Source: CAYLZO01 sp964387775 (GTDB lineage Bacteria > Chloroflexota > Anaerolineae > JAAYZQ01). Taken from it: a DNA stretch of 11,306 bases. Every line of letters begins with the position of its first letter. The stretch's first letter is position 1. Below the pieces are notes generated by a model. It worked only from the letters and a program-made list of their open reading frames with translations, did no database searches and was not told the DNA's origin. This document shows, one piece after another, positions 1 through 6,482 of the stretch. Position numbers and translations under genes: made by a program. The stretch is taken from assembly GCA_964387775.1 (NCBI GenBank), contig CAYLZO010000178.1, forward strand, positions 1-11,306, written 5' to 3'.

Positions 1-534
1 CTATCTATCTGGGGCGGCAGGTTTGGAGTTGAGCGCCTGGGTGCCTTTCTGGATGGCTGGCAGTTGGAACAGCGGCAAATGCCCTGGCGCATTTGGGAGG
101 AGGTCAGCCGCATCGATTTCGAATGGGAGAAGCGGCCGGCCAACCCGTACCTACTGGAGCGGGGACGACTCTTTGGACCGGGGGGCGATCTGGCCCTGCG
201 GCGAGATGGAGACCGCTTCCTATGGCGTTTCGTGGGACCGGCAGATGCCGCGCCGCCAAACGACTTTGGCGTCGAGGACTATTGGGACGAGACGGAAAGC
301 CCCCTGGTTGAGCATCAAGATCAAGTGTTGTTGTGGGGCAAGTGGCGCACGGCTCCCGACGATTGGTGGGAGAACCGGGTGGGGCAAGCCAAACTGACTT
401 ATCCCAAGATGTCTGGCGAGGAGCGAGTCTGGCTTGACTATCGCCGCTACGAGAGGGCGGGGCAGACTGCCTTCGTCTGGTATCATCAATTGCGGGGCAG
501 AGAGCATCCAAAGCAGGAGGTGCACCATGGCTAA
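1..534 (+). CDS. csx19: CRISPR-associated protein, Csx19-like (5' partial)
   Basis: The reading frame is open from base 1 to a TAA at 532-534, so 177 residues of the C-terminal part are visible and the true start lies upstream. It reads as a compact, Trp- and Arg-rich protein with segments such as RLFGPGGDLALRRDGDRF, DYWDETE and LLWGKW. These resemble my memory of the TIGR03984/Csx19 family of type III-D CRISPR loci; no catalytic motif is visible and the molecular role of that family is not settled. The context supports the call: it overlaps by 8 bp a TIGR03986-type RAMP gene, a usual neighbour of Csx19, which suggests translational coupling. The family name rests on pattern memory plus neighbourhood, not an alignment. 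It could instead be another small type III accessory protein. Confidence 0.6.
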   Translation, partial: LSIWGGRFGVERLGAFLDGWQLEQRQMPWRIWEEVSRIDFEWEKRPANPYLLERGRLFGPGGDLALRRDGDRFLWRFVGPADAAPPNDFGVEDYWDETESPLVEHQDQVLLWGKWRTAPDDWWENRVGQAKLTYPKMSGEERVWLDYRRYERAGQTAFVWYHQLRGREHPKQEVHHG

Positions 535-2881
535 GGGAACGGTAGCCCGGATCGTTCGTGGACAGTTTGGCTTTATCAAGCCGGATGACGGGGGAGAGGA
601 TGTCTACTTTCGGTTGAACTGGGTCAAGGACGCGCCGCCGTCCGGCGTGGCCGTGGATATGCGGGTCGAATATGAAACACGCAGAACCCCCAAGGGCTTG
701 CAGACGCGATGGGTGAGGGCTATTACCCCCGAACGTCGCCCGATTACACCCGAGCCGACACGGGCTCCAATCCCCACCGGGTATCGCTTTCTCAACCCCT
801 ACAACTTTGTGCGCCCTTTGTCAGAGGCGGATGAGGGCGATCCCCTGTTGGGCCGCTGCCCACCTCCGCCCCACGACCGCTACCTGGGACTGACGGGCCG
901 GATCACGTGCACGCTGGAAGCCGTGACTCCGCTCTTTGTCTCCGACAGTCATGAAATTCGAGTAGAGGTGGTAAAAGACCAGGAGGGCCGCGAAAAAGAG
1001 CACCCCATCTACCGGTTTTTCCGCTACGACGGCGAACCGGCGATCCCGGCCACGAGTTTGCGGGGGCCGATCCGCTCCGTGTTCGAGGCGGCCACCAACT
1101 CGTGCTTCTCTGTCTTTGCCGGACGCCGTCGCCTGAGCTACCATTTTAATCCTCGCAGGGCGCCAGAGTTGGTCCCGGCCCGGGTCGAAAAGAATGGAGA
1201 TGGTTGGAAATTGCGGCTGCTGACGGGCACGTCGCCCCTCCAAGTTGGCCGCACGCCACGCGGCCGACAATACGCCGCCTGGTTGTATCGCTACTGGCCG
1301 ATGCAGCCCAGCGGGACGCTCCGGCAGGATCCTCCGGCCAACCGGAAGGTGAGAGAGTTTCAGGAGCACCGACGCAAAGGACAAAAAGTCAAGCTGGGCA
1401 AGTTGAAACATGGTGACGAGTGCTATGCGCTCCTGGAGCCAATGCAGCATCCTTTTCCCCGGATCCAATTCTGGGACGTCATTGCCGTAAGTGAGGATGA
1501 AGCCGATCTTCAGCCCTGCACTGTCGGCGACCGGCAGGTGGAACGGGGCTGGTTGTGTCTGACCAATCAGAACATTGAACCCAAGCACAGTGAGCGTTTT
1601 TTCTTCCGTGCTGACGACAACACGGCGGGGCCAACGCACCTCGATCTGCCGCAGCCCGTCGCCCAGGCTTACGAGGATCTCATTGCCGACTACCAGGAGC
1701 GGCACTCTGATGCAGTGGCCAACCGTGTCAAGCGGGAACAACCGCTGGCTGAACCCCTTGACAACAAAGACGCCGGATTCAGCCGCTTCATCTATACTGA
1801 AAGCGAGCGAAAGCTTGAGGGCGGCGAATTGGTCTATGCTTACCTGAGCGGCCCACCGAGTCGGCCGAGCGTCGAATTCATCGTTCCTGTGTCTGTACCC
1901 CGTGTGGGCTATGAGCATACCATCGGTGACTTGCTCTCCAAATCCTTGCATGCTTGCGAGGAGTATCATGCGTTGTGTCCGGCCTGCCGGACCTTTGGCT
2001 GGGTCTATGGCGCCCATGAGGAAGGCCGAGAACTGCCCCAGGACAAAATCACAGCCTATGCCGGCCGGGTGCAGTTTGGCCACGCCCATCAGATCGAGAG
2101 CGCAGGCACCTTTGATGCCATCCTGTCCATCCTGTCCAGCCCCAAACCGACGACGACGCGGTTCTATCTCAAGTCGAAGGAGGACAAAGCTCAAGATGGT
2201 TGGGACGACGAATGGGTCAACTATGACGCCGAGGACCAGGTCTTGCGGGGGCGCAAGTTCTATCGCCACCACGGCGACCGCTTGAGCGAGCAAGAATACC
2301 GCCGGACCGGAGACGTGCGCGACGATCAGAACCGGTCGGTCGAGGGGGTGCAACAGGCGGGCAGCACGTTCACCTTTGAGGTCCGGTTCGAGAACCTGGC
2401 CCCTCTCGAGTTGGGCGCCTTGCTGTGGGCGCTAGAGATGGAGGGCTGGCGCCATCGCATTGGCCTGGGCAAGCCCCTGGGCTTTGGCAGTGCGACGGTC
2501 ACAGTGACAGGATTGGAGGTTTTGGATCCGAAGGCCCGCTACGGCGCCGGAGAAGCCGGCTGGGTGGATGGAACTTCGCAAAAGGAGGAATGGCTCCAGG
2601 CTTTCAAGACGGCGATGGCCGAGCGCTACGGGGCATCTTCTTTCGAGGAACTGCCCAATGTCCGCGACTTGCGGGCCTTGTTGGCCGAATCTCCCGATCT
2701 GCCGGTCCACTATCCGCGCACCGACGCGGAGCCGTTGGCCGAGGGCAAGAACTACGAGTGGTTCATGGGCAACAAGCGGGCTGGCCGCGATGCCGGGCCA
2801 CGGCTGACGCTCAGGCTGGCCGAAGAGGACGTCGAAGGGTTGCCCTTGCTGGACAAGTACGGGCGAATACAGAGAGCATAA
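527..2881 (+). CDS. TIGR03986-type CRISPR RAMP protein with N-terminal cold-shock-like domain
   Basis: A 784-residue protein, expected to be a structural, crRNA-binding subunit of a type III effector complex. Residues 3-66 (GTVARIVRGQFGFIKPDDGG..VYF) look like a cold-shock/OB-fold RNA-binding domain. The signature FLNPYNFVRPL (89-99) starts the RAMP part. A first RAMP-like domain includes ITCTLEAVTPLFV (126-138) and PATSLRGPIRSVFEAATNS (174-192). A second includes CPACRTFG (484-491), LRGRKFYRHHG (573-583) and the Gly-rich loop RIGLGKPLGFG (644-654), all typical of this family. I chose the ATG at 527 because a perfect AGGAGG lies 6 bp upstream (515-520) and the cold-shock-like domain begins just after it; an upstream in-frame start at 434 would add 31 residues overlapping the previous gene. 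It overlaps the Csx19-like gene by 8 bp. Whether it cuts RNA cannot be judged from the sequence. Confidence 0.88.
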   Translation: MAKGTVARIVRGQFGFIKPDDGGEDVYFRLNWVKDAPPSGVAVDMRVEYETRRTPKGLQTRWVRAITPERRPITPEPTRAPIPTGYRFLNPYNFVRPLSEADEGDPLLGRCPPPPHDRYLGLTGRITCTLEAVTPLFVSDSHEIRVEVVKDQEGREKEHPIYRFFRYDGEPAIPATSLRGPIRSVFEAATNSCFSVFAGRRRLSYHFNPRRAPELVPARVEKNGDGWKLRLLTGTSPLQVGRTPRGRQYAAWLYRYWPMQPSGTLRQDPPANRKVREFQEHRRKGQKVKLGKLKHGDECYALLEPMQHPFPRIQFWDVIAVSEDEADLQPCTVGDRQVERGWLCLTNQNIEPKHSERFFFRADDNTAGPTHLDLPQPVAQAYEDLIADYQERHSDAVANRVKREQPLAEPLDNKDAGFSRFIYTESERKLEGGELVYAYLSGPPSRPSVEFIVPVSVPRVGYEHTIGDLLSKSLHACEEYHALCPACRTFGWVYGAHEEGRELPQDKITAYAGRVQFGHAHQIESAGTFDAILSILSSPKPTTTRFYLKSKEDKAQDGWDDEWVNYDAEDQVLRGRKFYRHHGDRLSEQEYRRTGDVRDDQNRSVEGVQQAGSTFTFEVRFENLAPLELGALLWALEMEGWRHRIGLGKPLGFGSATVTVTGLEVLDPKARYGAGEAGWVDGTSQKEEWLQAFKTAMAERYGASSFEELPNVRDLRALLAESPDLPVHYPRTDAEPLAEGKNYEWFMGNKRAGRDAGPRLTLRLAEEDVEGLPLLDKYGRIQRA

Positions 2882-2922
2882 TCATTCAGGCCAACGCTCA
2901 GTAGCTGTGTCTGGAGATCGGA

Positions 2923-3752
2923 ATGAACCCTGAACAAACGATCGGCCGACCGCTCCTTATGAGGCAACTGTTGAACCTTGGCTACACGCTTCGGCAGATG
3001 GAAAACTGCCGAGAAGATGATCCACTTGTCACTGTTGATGAAGGACCCTCTGGTGTAATCGACCGTCTTGAATATCTACTGCGGACGCTTGACCGACTGG
3101 AATTGCGCAACTCTCGCGACTCGGCCCGCGTGAACCTGGGTCGCTGGCGTCTAGTGCCTCGTAGACGCTACGACAATGGGGAAAACACCTTGGGGTCACA
3201 AGCGGGGCTGTTGCAAGGCATCTTGTGTGATCTTTCCCTGAAGATTAAGGCTGAGGCCTCCAGCATGTATCTTTACCCTGCCAGTCCTATATCGGAGTTC
3301 GACATTGAGAGGTTTATTGACGAGCCGAGTAATATGTTTGGCTTGCCGGTTTCCTTGGACCCTCAACTCCCACCACAAGTTGATTTCCTGTTAGAGGAGG
3401 CTGGGCGGTGTTTTGCTGTGGGATTCGGACCCTCAGCTTTGCTTTTCACCCTGCTAGCCACCGAGGCAATCGTAAAATACTACTACGAACAGATTGCCGG
3501 AAGGCCGCCGCACCGCATGACCTGGGGAACGATCAACAGACGTCTCAAAAAAAGTATGCGTGCCCTTCTTCGCTTCTGGATGTTCTGGGCAGAATTGTAA
3601 AGGATTACCGAAATCCAGCGATGCACGCGGAGTTGGATGTAAACAGAGAGCTGGCACTCGATGCGTGGGATCTTTGCAGCTATGCGGTTCAGCAAATGAT
3701 CGAGCACCTGGAGAGAATAGGAAATGTTCAAGTGGACTGGTGTGGCCCTTAA
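2923..3752 (+). CDS. HEPN-like protein, interrupted by a -1 frameshift
   Basis: The zero-frame ORF runs 2923-3600 (225 residues), but protein-like sequence continues in the -1 frame to a TAA at 3750-3752. Joined at the A7 run (3547-3553), it gives 276 residues. The C-terminal half looks like a HEPN/DUF4145-type helical domain: a helix with FTLLATEAIVKYYYEQ (175-190) and, after the shift, DYRNPAMHAE, which carries the R-N-x3-H arrangement (R230, N231, H235) of catalytic HEPN RNases. Residues 1-150 match nothing I recognise. ATG 2923 is preceded by GGAG at 2913-2916. The gene begins 41 bp after the RAMP gene and is visibly less GC-rich than its neighbours, which suggests later acquisition. HEPN RNases are common type III effectors, but no CARF or SAVED sensor is evident here. 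It may be a pseudogene, a programmed frameshift or a homopolymer sequencing error. Confidence 0.6.
3547..3553 (+). other. A7 homopolymer at the frameshift in the HEPN-like gene
   Basis: In the upstream frame the codons read CTC AAA AAA AGT. Slipping back one base, or adding one A (A8), places the ribosome on AAG TAT GCG and opens the frame that contains the HEPN-like RNPAMH motif. A lysyl-tRNA on AAA can re-pair perfectly after a -1 slip. RNA polymerase slippage on A7 is an alternative, and so is a sequencing indel. Confidence 0.6.
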
Positions 3753-3840
3753 ATGGTGAATAAACCGTATTCGCAGGACCAGCCTCGCTATGGGAAGAGG
3801 CCAGGCTGCAGGAACCACGATACTTGTCAGGAGGCAGGGC

Positions 3841-4479
3841 ATGCCCTTAGAAATCGACTACTTTGGCCTGGAAGAGGCCATGGACAATCGCGACCCGCTG
3901 AATACGATCTACTTTCTCGACACCGAAACCGGCGACGTGCTGATGATCGACCAGTGGGTCGAAAGGGAAGCGCGCAAGCTGGAGAGCCCCGACCAAACAG
4001 ACGACCCGGCGATGCGCCTGGCCTGGCACGTCTTGTGGTACGATGGCGAGATCGGTGGAGCGTTGTCAGAGGCCGAGGAAGCGGCTATGGAGGCGCAAGT
4101 CGAGGCCTTCCTGTCCCGTTACGTCCAAGTGCCGGCCGTTGATTCCCGCCAGAGCTACCAGGACATGGTGGATTTTGCGGAGACCGTTCCCGATCCTCAC
4201 CTGCGCGAGTTGCTGGATGTGGCCCTCGCCGGCAAAGGGGCGTTTCGCCGCTTCAAAGATGTGTTGGACCGTTATCCCAGGGAACGCGAGCGGTGGTTCG
4301 AGTTCAGCGACCGGCGGTCCAGGGAACGAACGGATGCCTGGCTACGCGGGCAAGGGATTCTACCTGACGAGGAAACGGAGGAAACTGAGAAACGCAACGA
4401 TGCGGAGACCTACGAGACCCACGAGGTGATCCTCCTCAACTTTTCCCACCCCCTGACCGCCGACCCCCCTTCGGGCTGA
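3841..4479 (+). CDS. UPF0158 family protein with C-terminal read-through into a csx15 fragment
   Basis: A 212-residue protein whose body matches my memory of the UPF0158 family (PF03682), which has no established function. Key segments are IYFLDTETGDVLMI (23-36), YVQVPAVDSRQSYQDM (94-109), FAETVPDPHLRELLDVAL (112-129), GKGAFRRFKDVLDRYPRE (131-148) and RWFEFSDRRSRERTDAWL (151-168). The ATG at 3841 is preceded by AGGAGG at 3829-3834 with 6 bp spacing, which favours it over the longer in-frame start at 3790. From residue 196 (VILLNFSHPLTAD) the protein is no longer UPF0158: this is the start of Csx15, in the same frame, ended by a TGA inside an inserted palindrome. The natural C-terminus therefore seems replaced. 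Its role next to CRISPR genes is unknown. No promoter is evident in the 88 bp upstream. Confidence 0.8.
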   Translation: MPLEIDYFGLEEAMDNRDPLNTIYFLDTETGDVLMIDQWVEREARKLESPDQTDDPAMRLAWHVLWYDGEIGGALSEAEEAAMEAQVEAFLSRYVQVPAVDSRQSYQDMVDFAETVPDPHLRELLDVALAGKGAFRRFKDVLDRYPRERERWFEFSDRRSRERTDAWLRGQGILPDEETEETEKRNDAETYETHEVILLNFSHPLTADPPSG

Positions 4480-4531
4480 GCCCTCAGAGCTTGTCCTGAA
4501 CAGCGTGAAGGGGCGAAGCCTGGCCCAGGTG
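4426..4531 (+). pseudogene. 5' fragment of a duplicated csx15, interrupted by a palindromic insert
   Basis: Bases 4427-4465 are identical over 39 bp to 5305-5343, the beginning of the intact csx15; here the start codon would be GTG (4426). After 4465 about 53 bp of palindromic repeat intervene. Then CCTGGCCCAGGTG (4519-4531) matches CCTGGCTCAGGTG (5345-5357) at 12 of 13 bases, so the copy appears to resume. No further homology to csx15 is evident to me beyond 4531. The fragment is fused in frame to the upstream UPF0158 gene. Confidence 0.75.
4466..4518. repeat. Palindromic interspersed repeat inserted in the csx15 fragment
   Basis: The arms CCCCTTC (4466-4472) and GAAGGGG (4507-4513) form an inverted repeat. 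The left part, CCCTTCGGGCTGAGCC, closely resembles the reverse complement of a sequence inside the NYN gene at 9714-9741. It sits exactly where homology to the intact csx15 is interrupted, so it looks like a small non-coding mobile repeat of the REP/MITE kind. The remaining gap up to 4610 holds a perfect 14-bp palindrome, CAGGTGATCACCTG (4526-4539), and nothing else I can identify. Confidence 0.65.
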
Positions 4532-4616
4532 ATCACCTGCCCGCCTATGCCCGCTGGATGTTTATCCCATCCTCATCCTGTCTGCCGAACCGCCGACCTC
4601 GAAGGCCGGCTTGCCA

Positions 4617-4645
4617 TTGACACAAGGGCACAATTGGGGTACAAT
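4617..4645 (+). promoter_or_regulatory. Sigma70-type promoter for the toxin-antitoxin pair
   Basis: A consensus -35 box TTGACA (4617-4622) and a -10 box TACAAT (4640-4645) are separated by exactly 17 bp. Transcription should start near 4651-4653, at or just before the AGGAGG at 4652-4657, which leaves a very short leader before the ATG at 4665. RHH antitoxins commonly autoregulate such promoters; I see no clear operator palindrome here. Confidence 0.85.
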
Positions 4646-4664
4646 CGGGCCAGGAGGTGAGACG

Positions 4665-4958
4665 ATGACAGGGCAAATGCAACCCAAGCCGGCGCAGCGA
4701 GTGCGTTTGAGCCTCGACGTATCCCCGGAACTGCACACTACCCTGAAGGTGGCCGCGGCTCGCCGGCGGTTGAGCATGAGCGAGCTGCTGCGCCAGCTCC
4801 TGGATAGCTCCCTGGTTTTGCTGGGAGAAGGTCCTGCCGCTCACGAAGACCTGGACGACCTGGCCGTCCGCCGCGAGCTGGCTGCAGCCAGTGTGGCCGC
4901 CCTGGGTGATTTTTGGGACAATGAGGTAGATGCGTCGTGGCAGACCTATCAACCCTGA
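4665..4958 (+). CDS. Ribbon-helix-helix antitoxin of a MazF-type module
   Basis: A 97-residue protein. Residues 12-50 (RVRLSLDVSPELHTTLKVAA, then RRRLSMSELLRQLLDSSL) form a classic RHH/CopG-type DNA-binding domain: a short beta strand followed by two helices. The acidic, Ala-rich C-terminal part (60-97) is the likely toxin-binding tail. ATG 4665 has AGGAGG (4652-4657) at 7 bp spacing and lies just downstream of a consensus promoter. The reading frame overlaps the downstream MazF-like toxin by 22 bp, the usual order of antitoxin then toxin with coupled translation. It should neutralise the toxin and repress its own promoter. Its position between two copies of the csx15 start suggests that the pair arrived as a cassette. 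Confidence 0.85.
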   Translation: MTGQMQPKPAQRVRLSLDVSPELHTTLKVAAARRRLSMSELLRQLLDSSLVLLGEGPAAHEDLDDLAVRRELAAASVAALGDFWDNEVDASWQTYQP

Positions 4959-5287
4959 CGGTCCGGCCGGGAGACGTGGTCGTGGCCGACTTTCCCGGCA
5001 TCACCGGCGTCAAGCGCCGCCCGGCGCTGGTGGTCAGCAGCGAGGCTTACCACACCGCCCGCCCCGACGTCATCCTGGGGCTTCTGACCGGGCAGATAGG
5101 GGCGGCTACCGGCCCCACCGACTACCTCGTGCAGGATCGGCAGTCTTCTGGCCTGCACACACCGACCGCGTTCCGCGCCTTTCTGATCACCCTGCCCCGC
5201 GAGGACGTGATCGCCATCATCGGTCGCCTGTCAGATCGGGACTGGGCAAAGGTTCAAACCTGTCTACGCCTGGCAATCGCCGTCTGA
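4937..5287 (+). CDS. MazF/PemK-family mRNA interferase toxin
   Basis: A 116-residue protein with the PemK/MazF layout: PGDVVVADFPG (11-21), the KRRPALVVSS core strand (26-35), and a C-terminal LITLPREDVIAIIGRLSD region (83-100). The family are sequence-specific endoribonucleases that cut mRNA when the antitoxin is lost. The start chosen is GTG 4937, preceded by GAGGT (4923-4927), and it overlaps the antitoxin gene by 22 bp. The stop is 16 bp before csx15, so read-through from the toxin-antitoxin promoter probably drives csx15 and the SAVED-like gene as well. Sequence specificity cannot be predicted. Confidence 0.88.
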   Translation: MADLSTLTVRPGDVVVADFPGITGVKRRPALVVSSEAYHTARPDVILGLLTGQIGAATGPTDYLVQDRQSSGLHTPTAFRAFLITLPREDVIAIIGRLSDRDWAKVQTCLRLAIAV

Positions 5288-5303
5288 TCTCGAAAGGATT
5301 CGT

Positions 5304-5684
5304 ATGATCCTCCTCAACTTTTCCCACCCCCTGACCGCCGACCACCTGGCTCAGGTGGAGGCGCTGACCGGCCAGGCCGTGCAGCGCGTGATCGAGCGGC
5401 CGCTGCAAGTGAGCGCCGACCGCCGCCTGGCCGAACAGGTCGTTGAGGTCGTCGACCGAATCGGGCCAAGTGTCACCGAGTTGCAGACCCTGCCGCTGGT
5501 GGTCAATCCCCCCGGCTATGCGCCGGCTGCCGCTGCCCTGTTGGCCGAGTTGCACGGGCGGATCGGCTACTTTCCGGCCATCCTCTGGATCCGGCCCGTG
5601 GTCGGTAGCACCCCACCTCGGTTCCAGGTGGCGGAAGTGGTCAATCTGCAAGCGATGCGTGAGGCGGCGCGCGAACGTCGTTAA
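5304..5684 (+). CDS. csx15: CRISPR-associated protein Csx15 (predicted ring nuclease)
   Basis: A 126-residue protein matching my memory of Csx15, a small type III CRISPR accessory family: MILLNFSHPLTADHLAQVEA at the N-terminus, QTLPLVVNPPGY (61-72), LLAELHGRIGYFPAILWIRP (79-98) and PPRFQVAEVVNLQAMREAAR near the end. The family has been reported to include ring nucleases that degrade cyclic oligoadenylate, which would switch off effectors in infection-free cells. Start ATG 5304 has AAAGGA (5293-5298) at 5 bp spacing. It lies 16 bp after the MazF-like toxin and 28 bp before the SAVED-like gene, so sensor and off-switch are probably co-transcribed. A truncated duplicate of its 5' end lies at 4426-4531. 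Ring-nuclease activity for this particular protein is inference. Confidence 0.8.
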   Translation: MILLNFSHPLTADHLAQVEALTGQAVQRVIERPLQVSADRRLAEQVVEVVDRIGPSVTELQTLPLVVNPPGYAPAAAALLAELHGRIGYFPAILWIRPVVGSTPPRFQVAEVVNLQAMREAARERR

Positions 5685-5712
5685 TCCTGCCCGCCATAGC
5701 AAGGAGGGAAAA

Positions 5713-6243
5713 GTGATCTGGGAGAACATTGTCAGTTGGGCAGCCAACCTCATCGAAATCGGCTCATTTGTCTTTGTGATTATCCTTTTCTTGCGAGCCA
5801 GGGCCGAACTGGCCCGCTATCTGCACAGCCGAAAAGACACACTTTCGGAGCGGCCCTGGGCGCTGACCGTAGGCCTTGGCAGCGACATAACCGGCACGGT
5901 TGCAGAGTACCTGAAGGACCAGGGGCTCGACATACAGGTCGAAAGCTACACTCGTGAGGGATACATCTCGCCGGATGACCAGCAGCGGATCCTCAAGGAT
6001 CTGCTCAAGATAAAGGATCGGTTGACGCAGGTAGGTGTAACCGAGATACATCTCTTCTACAAGGGGCCCGTGACGATGGCTATGGCCATCGGTGCGATTA
6101 CCGACAACTGGGTACCCATCAAGGTATACGAGTACACTCAGGGCGGCTACCGCCTCAATCTGGTGCTGGAGAAAGAGACCGTGAAGGGCTTGTTGATGGG
6201 AGGAGTGGTGTCCGAAGGAGAGGATCTACTGACGGGCAACTAG
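5713..6243 (+). CDS. Membrane-anchored SAVED/CARF-like protein
   Basis: A 176-residue protein. Residues 12-28 (LIEIGSFVFVIILFLRA) form one hydrophobic segment, likely a membrane anchor, followed by a basic stretch. The cytosolic part resembles a single SAVED/CARF-like Rossmannoid unit: RPWALTVGLGSDITGTVAEY (48-66), then EIHLFYKGPVTMAMAIGA (111-128) and VPIKVYEYTQGGY (134-146), close to the SAVED pattern of an agP..lA..lG element followed by pv.lYey. Such domains bind cyclic nucleotide signals, and TM-SAVED proteins occur in type III loci as putative membrane-acting effectors. The start chosen is GTG 5713, with a strong AAGGAGGG at 5701-5708; the longer in-frame ORF upstream overlaps csx15 and is not protein-like. 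The pairing with Csx15 supports a role in cyclic oligoadenylate signalling. Ligand and membrane effect are inferred. Confidence 0.72.
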   Translation: MIWENIVSWAANLIEIGSFVFVIILFLRARAELARYLHSRKDTLSERPWALTVGLGSDITGTVAEYLKDQGLDIQVESYTREGYISPDDQQRILKDLLKIKDRLTQVGVTEIHLFYKGPVTMAMAIGAITDNWVPIKVYEYTQGGYRLNLVLEKETVKGLLMGGVVSEGEDLLTGN

Positions 6244-6256
6244 GTTGAGCCCGGGT

Positions 6257-6297
6257 TCGTAGTCGGCGCTTCAGCGCCGCAAAAGCGCGCACTACGA
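6257..6297. repeat. Nested palindromic repeat after the SAVED-like gene
   Basis: Outer arms TCGTAGT (6257-6263) and ACTACGA (6291-6297) enclose an inner hairpin GGCGCT/AGCGCC (6265-6270, 6273-6278). This looks like one of the dispersed intergenic palindromes of GC-rich genomes. It lies 14 bp after the stop of the SAVED-like gene and could act as a transcript-end structure, although no T-tract follows. Confidence 0.55.
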
Positions 6298-6415
6298 GCG
6301 TTTCCTAACCCATTTGAAACACACCCAATCCGTTAATTCTGCGCATCCGTTGTTCTTCTGGCGGCGATGATCTTGGCAAATCCTATTTGCGCCCAGTATA
6401 GGATGCAGAAAGACA

Positions 6416-6451
6416 CCCCGGCCCAGGATCGACGTCGATCCCGGACCGGGG
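6416..6451. repeat. Long hairpin with a perfect 16-bp palindrome between convergent genes
   Basis: GGATCGACGTCGATCC (6426-6441) is a perfect palindrome, flanked by CCCCGG (6416-6421) and CCGGGG (6446-6451), which can extend the stem. It lies 31 bp beyond the stop of the minus-strand JAB-E1 gene. It could serve as a bidirectional end structure for the convergent transcripts or as a protein binding site. No T-tract supports a standard terminator. The rest of 6244-6482 holds nothing I recognise. Confidence 0.5.
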
Positions 6452-6482
6452 TGGCGGCGCACGCGCTGCGCGGCAACTCGCG

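Noticed and set aside
434..526. Upstream in-frame start for the RAMP gene
   Set aside because: It lies inside the Csx19-like gene, lacks a good ribosome binding site and adds non-domain sequence; ATG 527 has AGGAGG and starts the cold-shock-like fold.
821..2353. Long minus-strand ORF (510 codons) opposite the RAMP gene
   Set aside because: It has no recognisable domain, and the plus-strand frame carries clear RAMP motifs throughout; GC-rich codon bias opens antisense frames.
3790..3840. Earlier ATG for the UPF0158 gene
   Set aside because: The AGGAGG at 3829-3834 points to ATG 3841, where family similarity also begins.
6416..6451. Classic intrinsic terminator between convergent genes
   Set aside because: The hairpin is strong but has no T-tract on either strand, so it is listed only as a palindrome.
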